Assembly (NCBI RefSeq): GCF_022539315.1
Contig: NC_066337.1
Span: 6,230,861 to 6,294,860 of the forward strand
Source of the DNA: Serinus canaria
Lineage: Eukaryota > Chordata > Aves > Passeriformes > Fringillidae
Direction of reading: 5' to 3'
Length of the DNA: 64,000 nucleotides
In this document: positions 56,290-64,000 of the stretch, one piece after another
How the letters are laid out: every line of letters begins with the position of its first letter
Numbering within the stretch: the stretch's first letter is position 1
Notes under the pieces: model-generated
Database searches by the model: none
What the model was told of the DNA's origin: nothing
What the model saw: the letters and a program-made list of their open reading frames with translations, nothing else
Program-made: the position numbers and the translations under genes

Positions 56290-56640
56290 GCTACCTGGAT
56301 CCTCTTTGCACTTGGGGAAATAATTACTTTACGCAAGATAATTTGCTTAAAACCATGACAGTTTTAACTATAGTTTAAGGCTAAATGACTGCTCAGCAAG
56401 ACAGCTGGTAAAATTCACCCTGTAATAAGACTGCAGCAATGTAAACAAGCCCAGCCCATTTAGGGCTTGGAGTTAATATAGACGTCAAATACTTTCAATA
56501 TCTCTAAATTTCCCGAGCCAACAGGCATTTCCCTCCTTTGTAAACGTGTTTGTAATTGATCTCCTCCTTTATCACCTAAAATGTCTGCCCTCAATCCATA
56601 CCATTGATTCTGTTTGAAGGGAAATGAAATGACCCTCGGA
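56290..56640. promoter_or_regulatory. Strongest candidate conserved non-coding element
   Basis: A 350-bp repeat-free AT-rich island with TAATTA at about 56321, forkhead GTAAACA at 56441-56447, a GACGTC CRE core at 56481-56486 and GTAATTGATC. Motif density and contrast with its surroundings are high. About 8 kb upstream of the proposed DRD2 promoter. Confidence 0.4.
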
Positions 56641-57104
56641 GGAAATGCTGGCTGGTGTGTTGGAGCCACGGGGAGCGAGGAACAGAGGGAACCCCGGGCC
56701 GGGCTCCTCCTCCCCTGGAATGCGGCTGTTCCCAAAGAAAACTCCGCCTGAAGCAGCCGAAAATGACAATTCTTAACTCGGATGGTAAAAGGTGCCTTGG
56801 GGATTTCCCTCTGTTCTGCAGAGCTCGTGGCAGGAGCTGGGCTTTGCTGGAGTTTGAGATTTTACCTGAGTTTATTTTCTCATGCTCAGGAACTTGGAGA
56901 GCTCCGGCCAGGTGAGAGTCACCACCAACAAACCAGGCTGAGGGGACAGGCTGAGCTTTCCCTCCCAAACGCTGATAACTTGAACAAAACAGGCTCAGGA
57001 CTTGCTGAACCCCTGCTGGTCACTCCTCACTGCTGACCTTGAGAGAGCCTGACCCAGCAGAAACCAGCCTGGTGGGCAGGTGAAAATTGTATTTACTGAG
57101 AAGC

Positions 57105-57425
57105 TGAGAATCTATAGAAAATTATCTATTTTCCATAGATTGATAGATAGAAAAAATATATATAATTATTTATTAGATATATTTTATATAGTACATCGAA
57201 TATATATTTTAATATAATATGTATTTTGTATATTTTATATAATTATATATTATATATAATTATTATATATAATATGTAATATAATATATATTTATAAATT
57301 ATGTACTTTATTATATTTTAATGTATTATATTTTATATTTTATATTATTTTATATATGATATGTTTTAATATATTTTAATGTATTTCTATTTTTAATATT
57401 TTCTATTATTTTATATATATTTTTT
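57105..57425. repeat. AT-rich low-complexity block (TATATA/TTATAT)
   Basis: About 320 bp composed almost wholly of A and T, with irregular TATATAAT repeats. Possibly degenerate from an LTR-like AT tract; nothing proves it. Confidence 0.9.
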
Positions 57426-57539
57426 CCCTGCCAATGAGCCCTCTGCAGCCTGCTGGCAGGCTGAGCAAAGCCAAACCACTCCAATTCCCCTCCCCAGCAG
57501 CAGGGGGGATCTCTGGGGCCTGATGTCCTCTCAGTGCTC

Positions 57540-57830
57540 AGTTCATCACCCCCATCCAATCGCAGTGATGGCCATAAAGCTCAGCATCCACTTGCAGCCG
57601 CTGGAGTCGGGGTGATTTATTGCTGGCTAATTATCTTGCCGCAGACTTGAGGATGGAATAATCGCCCTGATTTGCATAATCAAGGCATGGAGTTTGGAGC
57701 AGGGCTGGCTCTCAGCAGATGGCCCTGGTGTGTGTGGTTGCATCCCATCCTGTATCTCTCTGCCTATAGCAAAAGTTTACTGCCTTTTACTAATTAAGTG
57801 TAATTGGCATTAATATGGAGAGTCCTTTGT
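57540..57830. promoter_or_regulatory. Candidate element with POU octamer
   Basis: Contains ATTTGCATAAT (57670-57680, POU octamer), GGCTAATTATC and TACTAATTAAGTG plus GTAATTGGCATTAAT, three homeodomain sites in 290 bp, no repeats and no frame. Candidate enhancer. Confidence 0.38.
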
Positions 57831-58269
57831 GTCAGCCTCTGGAGGCACAGGCAGCCCTGAGCCACCTGTGGGGCTGAACAGGAGCTGGGACAGGCAGGAT
57901 TTCATAAAAGTGGGGAATCCCAGGCTGGTTTTGGACATTAAAAATCATCTCCTTCCAATTTCCCAAGCAGGAACTCCTTGCACTGACCCAGCTGCTCCGG
58001 GCAGGGCTGACACCTGCACACAACAGGATGGTTCCCCCTTTAAACCAAATAATTCCCAAAAACCTCCCTTAAACCAGAGGGGTGGGCTGGATGTGCCCTC
58101 GTGAGGAAGGAGCAGGATCCATAAAACCTGAGAGCTTTCCTCTGGAAATGTGATTTTCTCTTCCAGCTTGCCATTAGATCAAACACCTCACATGCAAAAA
58201 GAGGCTGGGAATTGTGTTTCAAACCGAAATTTTGACTTGACATTTCTGAGCCCTGCAACTCTGTGCCTT

Positions 58270-58400
58270 AAAAACGACACCAGCACTTTTCATCTGCCTC
58301 TAACGTCGGTTTCATACCAATAATTACCCTCACCTGTAATTAGCTGAGTGTTCTGAAGCTCTGCCTGTCATCACAGGAATGGGGCTGCTCCCGTGGAAGG
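58270..58400. promoter_or_regulatory. Candidate non-coding element
   Basis: CCAATAATTACCCTCACCTG followed by TAATTAGCTGAG: two homeodomain cores flanking an E-box-like CACCTG. Short, repeat-free. Confidence 0.3.
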
Positions 58401-59984
58401 GTGAACGCTCACGGGCTCTTTTATTGCCTGAAGTCTGAGATTTCCACCCTTGGTTTGTTGGTAAAACCATCACACAGGAGGCAGAAATCAATAAAAATTC
58501 TGAGGCATCTCACCAGGGCTGTTCCAAAGTGAGGGTTTTATGCAGGATGGAGAGAAGGAAGGCTAGGTTTGACAATTCAAACTCCTCAATTTCAGATATT
58601 TGCCTGCAGTGCAGATTTTTGATTTCAGCTTCATTTCAGGTGCCTGCCCAAAACCTCCCTGCATTTCTGCCCAAAACCTCCCTGCATTTACCAACACCAA
58701 CCCCACCAGGCTCAGTGTCCTGAGACTCCCAGACTGCCCAAGAGCAGCAGGAATTGCCTCCTTCCCTGCACTTTGTGCCCTCACCGTGGAGTTTTGGAGT
58801 GTCCACAGAGGGCTGTGCTCTGGGAGGAATCCCCCTGTGCCCTGGGGATTCTGGGCAACAACAGCAGGAAAAAGGGCAAACAAGGGCAGGGTTTGGCACA
58901 GAGTTAATGCCCACCCACTGCTCTCCCTCCCAAACTGCAGTGGGCACAGTGAGAGGTGAATTCCCAAGCATTCAGCTCGCTCTGTTTCCAAAGGACTCAA
59001 TTTTGTTTTCAGCCCAATCCTCCAAGGATTTTGTTCCCTTAAATGGGTGGGGTGGGAAAGCACAAACTGCTCTTTTTTCCTTTTTTTTTTTTTTTTTTTC
59101 CCCAAGTGTAATTTTTAATTACACTTCTAATTAGGGAGAAGAACTGTCATGGAAATGACATCTTTGGATTGTCACACGCAGGGAGGTGAACTTGGCACTT
59201 CTTTCTCTCCTGCTAGCTCCTCTCCTTGGGATTGGGATGGCTTTGTATCCTTGGGGCACTTGTTGTGCCAGCCTGGGGAGAGTCTGTGCTCAGGATGGAG
59301 GGTGGGAAATTCAAAGCAGATTCCACAAATTGTGCCTTTTTCCCTGCCTGTTTCATCCTCGAGGAGAGGAAAGCCACCTTTGGTGGGTCTGTGTTTGAAG
59401 GAGCTTTTCCAGAGGAAATCTCCTCCCAATAACCACAGGGAACAGGGGATGGGCTTGGATTTGCAGCGTTTTCTGCTCACCAGGGCACTCCTGAAGGGGT
59501 TACAGGGCCAGGACGCTCATCCCTGGCTCACCACTCCTCTGGGAAGCTGTGCAAAGTTCAGGAGGAGCCTCACCTGTTTGCCCAGAGCTCACCTGCTGCC
59601 AGAGCCCTCCCCGGGGAGCAGCTCAGCCCTCTGCAATAACAGCAGCAAAGGTCAGCTCTGCATGCCTGATGAGCAGCCCTGCCCAGGGGACAGCAGCTGA
59701 CTCGGCCTTCTGACAGCCCCAGGCCTGGCTTTTCCCAGAGTTTTGCCCAGTTAAACGTTTAAACCCAGCTCATTTAGGGATAAAACCTCTTCTCCAGAGC
59801 GTTCCAGCTCGCTGCCAGCCAAGGGCTGGTTCAGGAGTTGGTAAATCGGGTTTAAAAGGCAAATTAATACTTGGAGATTATCTCCACTCTCGTTTTTCCC
59901 TTTTCTTCTGAATTCATTTCAGGCTTGCCCGTGGAGCCTGCAGCATGGATCACTGCTGCAATCAGAATCCTTATTAAAAGGAGC

Positions 59985-60080
59985 AGGATTGAGCTGCTAA
60001 TTCCACAGAGCCATTCTGCAGCTCGCAGCTCCCGTGTAATTTAGATTCAATCAGCAAATAAATATGATAACAGGCTGCTG
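59985..60080. promoter_or_regulatory. Candidate non-coding element
   Basis: GAGCTGCTAATTCC, GTGTAATTTAGATTC and AATAAATATGATAACAGG in 95 bp. Repeat-free. Weak, composition-based call. Confidence 0.22.
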
Positions 60081-60526
60081 CTTATTGAACCAACAGACAG
60101 GAAAGCTCTGTCTTTAGGAGCTGGTGGCAAAGCTGTGGGACTTGGCAGGGCTCCTGTCTGGCTGCTGGGCTGGAATTCAGGGAGCAGGAGATGCTTCTGC
60201 AGGATCTATCCAGGCCTTTTCCCTGCCTGCCACCTCTCTGCTGCCTGATGTTCCCCTTGGTCACCCAAACCCCCAGCCCTGCTTTCTCCTGTCACCCTGA
60301 GCCCACCCTGGCTGTCAGACAGCCCCATCCATCCCAGCATTGATCCCAGCATTGATCCCAGTATTGATCCTCATCCCAATGGGATTTCCAAAGAGCCTTC
60401 CCAGCGTGGCAGGTGACAGGAACAGAGCTCCGGCAAACGAGGGTCTGTGGCCAGCAAATCCAGCAGGATCTGCCTGTTCCTGGCTGGGATCAGCTCTGGG
60501 ATGCCCAGCACCAGATCCTGCCTTGA

Positions 60527-60682
60527 GTGGAGCATCCTCTGCTCCTGCTCCAAGAACCTGGAGCATCCCCTACTCCTGCTCCAAGGGAGAACCTGGAGCA
60601 TCCCCTACTCCTGCTCCAAGAACCTGGAGCATCCCCTACTCCTGCTCCAAGAACCTGGAGCATCCCCTGCTCCTGCTCCAAA
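60527..60682. repeat. 31-bp minisatellite, 5 copies
   Basis: GAACCTGGAGCATCCCCTAC plus TCCTGCTCCAA repeats five times; one copy has an extra GGGA. Contains GCTCC/GGAGC inverted pairs. Confidence 0.93.
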
Positions 60683-60966
60683 TAACTCCCTGCAAACACC
60701 AGGCAGGCAGAGGAGCTGGGGTTGCCCCAGCTCTGCCAGAATTTGCTGGAAGATGAGCTGCCCAATTCCCACTTTTCTTGCACTACAATTTGCCCAGGTA
60801 TCACAGCAAGAAACCCCCATGAGGCTGAGCCATGCAAACTCTGGGTGCCCTGGCTTTGGGAAGCAAGAGCTCAATTAATCACTTTCCTCTCAGATCAGGG
60901 CTCCAGAGCTGCACCTTTCATTCACCAGGGCCAGCAGTGACAGCCACCCACTCGTCAAGGCAGTCC

Positions 60967-61025
60967 TGGGTTAATTATGATTGCCCGGGGTTAATTATGA
61001 TGGTCCTGGGTTAATTATGATTGCC
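60967..61025. repeat. 20-bp tandem repeat, 3 copies
   Basis: GGTTAATTATGATNGYCC at 60969, 60989 and 61009. Each carries a TTAATTAT homeodomain-like core. Confidence 0.9.
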
Positions 61026-61276
61026 ACGATGTGGAGCCATCCTGCAGGGGGGCAGAAGGAGCCAGGCTGATTTGAAGCCGTTTCTGGTGGCTCAGGGCGT
61101 TCTCCTGCAGATTTTGGCCAAACAAATGCAGGAACACCGGGCAAGAGCAAGGATTCAGCCACGGGAAATGCAGTTTGGGGGTGGCCCTGGGGTGTGCCAG
61201 TGGGATGTGGCACTGAAGTGCAGGGAGAGCTTTTCCTTGGCCTCTCAGTGCAGGGCTGGTGATCTTGAAGCAGAGA

Positions 61277-61438
61277 TGTCACTATCTCTTCAAAATCATC
61301 CAAAATCATCCCAGTTTTAATCCCATTTTGTGTCACTATCTCTTCAAAATCATCCAAAATCATCCCAGTTTTAATCCCATTTTGTGTCACTATCTCTTCA
61401 AAATCATCCAAAATCATCCCGGTTTTAATCCCATTTCG
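61277..61438. repeat. 54-bp tandem repeat, 3 copies
   Basis: TGTCACTATCTCTTCAAAAT plus CATCCAAAATCATCCCAGTT and TTAATCCCATTTTG, at 61277, 61331 and 61385. The copies differ by one or two bases only. The period is a multiple of three, so a frame stays open across it. Confidence 0.96.
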
Positions 61439-64000
61439 GAGCGAGATTTCCCGTTCCATGGGAAGTTCATCCCACAGCTTCCACAATTCCCTTTTCCCAC
61501 TCACCCTGCTCCTCCTGGACGTTTGTTTGCCTGTCCTCAGCAATAGTTACCAATTGTTGCTTTTTCTCCAGTTGACTTTCCAGCACCAGGGGGAAAACAC
61601 AGAGATTTAGGGCAGGAGAGAAGGGAACTAATCACTCAAGAACTAATTAGCAAGGGACTCTCACAGGGATGTCCTCCCCGGGTAATTGCTGCTCATTCTC
61701 AGCTGTGGATTCAGGAAGACAAAATTGTTTTGGGGAGATTGTTCAATTCCCTGCACAATCCTGCCAGGAGCAGGCAGTGTTTGAGCGGGGAGGGTGCAAA
61801 GGAGGGATTTACCAGAGGCTCTTTGAAGGTGTTTGATGGCACAGATTTCCCCCAGTTTGGTGAGGGGCTCCTGGGGGTTTGCTCCAGCTCCTCCTGCTCT
61901 CTGTGCTCCCCGGGCAGGATGCTGCAGAGTCTCTGCTGTACAAACCCAATTCCTTTTGGAACATCCCAGAATTGTCCCCAGGGCTGCTCCCATCCCAGCA
62001 GGGACCAGAACACCAGAGAGAGGCGAGCTGGAAGCTGTGCAATGCCAGTTGAACTCAGCCACCAGCAGCATCCCAACCACTCCTGTTTATTTACCTCTCC
62101 AGCTGCCTTTAGAACATTAAATTTGGGCTTTTTTTCCCCTGCAGAGCAGCCCCAGCAGTGTGAGAGCTGCACAAGGCATGTGTGCTCCTGCAGCTCATGA
62201 CTCTGGCACTGTGAGTGACTTGTTCTGTTAGCATGATAAACACATGCTGGAGAGGAACAGCACTAATTATGACCCTGTCACCTTCATCAGCTCCCCACTA
62301 ATTGTTTTGGCTTTTTTTAATCTCAGTGCTTGGAGATGAAACATGATGTTTGGTTCTGCAAAGGAGTTGAAAAGAAAAGAGAAGAAAGAATTGCATTTTA
62401 AAATAGAAGCATCAGGTAGATCTTTCTGTTGGATTTGAAATTCAAATGACAGAAATTATAACTTTTTTGTGTGTTATTAAAATAAGGCATGGGAGGTTTG
62501 CAGAGGACTTTTCTGGGACTGCCCAGATCAGTCCACTGCTTCCCCTTGGGCTGTGCCCTCAGGATCCTCCCACCCAGGACTGGGGCTCTCTGTGCCACAA
62601 CAAAACAAAACTTCCTCACTCTCTCCAGGTGTTGCCAGACAGATCAGAAACCTCCCCAGTGATAAATCCCTTCCTCATTTTTTGAGGAAAAGAGGTGATA
62701 TCTCCTCATTATGGGCTCTGTGGATCTTGGATTCAGGCCTGCAGCAAATAAAAACCTCAAATGCATCTTTTGTTCCTCTGGCTCTCCAAAACAGCAGGGA
62801 AATGGAGCAGAATGTGGATTTTCTGCTGGGCATTGCTTGAGGGTGATGCACGGGTGTGAGGGACTGCATCAGACCTGCACACAAAATACTGAATATTTCA
62901 CAAATGAGAATCAGGACTAAGGCTTGATTGGGGGGAAAAATCCAAGGGCAGACTGACTGTGGCTGCACCAAGGCCAGGATTAAACCTGCCAGTGGAGCCT
63001 CTGTTGGCTTCCATGGCTCAGAAATGTTCTGACAATTTAGATTTGTATGAAAGGAGGGATCTCTGAAAACTCCTAGCAAGGCTTGTTCCACTGCCTCTGA
63101 CACTCAGGCCTTGTCACAGACCTTCACACAAACCGGTTTTAGTTTTTGTTTTACACCAGCTCTAAAGGAATATTGGAGAAATCCATGGATCTCAGCCAGT
63201 GCTCCACCCTCTCCTCTGTGCTGGTGGCTCTTGGGTGCTGTTTTAGTGTCTGGAAGTGCAAAGAAGGCAAAAAAATCCCAGTGTGAGGCAAGGCTCTGCC
63301 ACCCTGGGAATTGAGGTGTGGAAAATGCCTAAAGTGGGGTGCCCAGGCCTTGGTGCAAACACACACAGGGAAAAGCAGCCAGGAAATGAAGCCAAATGTA
63401 CAACTATGAATGAAAGACAAGGCTGTGATTTCCCATGGCTGCCCTGGGTAATTTCCACCAGCAGTTGTTTCAGCAGCCTGTGAAAGGAAATTGCCTGGAC
63501 AAGAGAGCCCAGGGCTGTTCAGTTGTGCAGGTTTCTGTTCCACCACATTTCATAACCCAGAGCAGATGTCCAGCTGGGCTGGGCTGGCTTTGGAACACCT
63601 CTGCCTGGGCACTTGGGCAGATTCCCCTTTTGGGGAGGATGGAGGGCAGTGAGTGAGGAGAGCAGGAGCTGCACCCCACGGCCCGGGCAGGAGGGGCACA
63701 GGGAAGGGGTTCTGTGAAGTGTGGAACCACAGACAGGTTTGGGGTGGAAGCACATGAAACATTCCCAGCTGCACCCCTTCCTGCTCCACCCAGGGCTCTC
63801 TGCTGTGCCAGACCGGGCTGGCTGCTCTCAGCTGCCCAAAGGGATGCCAGGCTGTGCCCTGGAGCTCCTCGGGGTGTGGAGGGAGCAGCAGCTCCCCTTG
63901 CCTGAGGCTGGGAGGCAGAGTCATGAATAAACATGATGTGCTCTGCGACTGACGCACGGCAATCAAAGGCAAACTCGTTCAGAGTTTGAAATCCGGACTT

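Larger units (their letters stand above)
48600..64000. other. Upstream flank of DRD2, no gene recognised
   Basis: No exon of TMPRSS5, the next gene in mammals, was recognised (no trypsin-like AAHC or GDSGGP motifs in the frames). Arrays and LTR are listed separately. 62.2-64.0 kb and 50.1-51.6 kb show nothing specific. Confidence 0.6.

Noticed and set aside
57105..57425. Possible replication origin or matrix attachment region from the AT-rich block
   Set aside because: AT content alone is no evidence; looks like low-complexity sequence.

Overview
This window looks like a gene-rich, GC-rich stretch of a bird chromosome, most probably from a songbird. The signs are intron-containing vertebrate genes, CR1-type LINE 3' ends with the avian ATTCTGTG-like tail, several endogenous-retrovirus LTRs of a type I associate with passerines, and many minisatellites. 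In chicken this locus lies on microchromosome 24 (recalled, not tested). The gene pair and its order match the ANKK1-DRD2 locus (human 11q23).

Region by region. (1) 1-931 is the upstream flank of ANKK1. It holds a 60-bp minisatellite, a 147-bp tandem duplication and a G-quadruplex-type GGGCA repeat just before the start codon. (2) 932-7654, + strand, is ANKK1. Eight coding exons join in frame to a 780-residue protein with a RIPK-like kinase domain and twelve ankyrin repeats. (3) About 8.1-20.0 kb is the convergent intergenic space. It holds a solo LTR with a CR1 end inside it, a 28-bp minisatellite and AT-rich candidate regulatory islands. (4) 21324-28308, - strand, is DRD2. Seven coding exons give 443 residues, including the 87-nt cassette exon that separates the long and short D2 isoforms. 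(5) 28.3-48.1 kb is read here as DRD2 intron 1. It is packed with minisatellites, LTRs, microsatellites and a 190-bp dispersed duplication. (6) 47.6-48.4 kb is a CpG island, the best candidate for DRD2 promoter and non-coding exon 1. (7) 48.4-64 kb is the DRD2 upstream flank, with no convincing coding exon but several strand-asymmetric minisatellites, a second solo LTR and candidate conserved non-coding islands.

ANKK1 and DRD2 are transcribed towards each other. Their coding ends are 13.7 kb apart. DRD2 is a Gi/o-coupled dopamine receptor at the plasma membrane; ANKK1 is a cytosolic/nuclear RIPK-family kinase with ankyrin repeats. Their association in human genetics comes from linkage and not from an established shared pathway.

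No prokaryotic features, CRISPR arrays, tRNA or rRNA genes were recognised. The least-explained material is the tandem-repeat landscape. More than twenty arrays could be delimited, several with higher-order structure, hairpin dyads or G-quadruplex potential, and some sit directly against DRD2 exons. Exon boundaries were placed by matching splice sites, codon phase and remembered human protein sequence. No alignment or database search was run.
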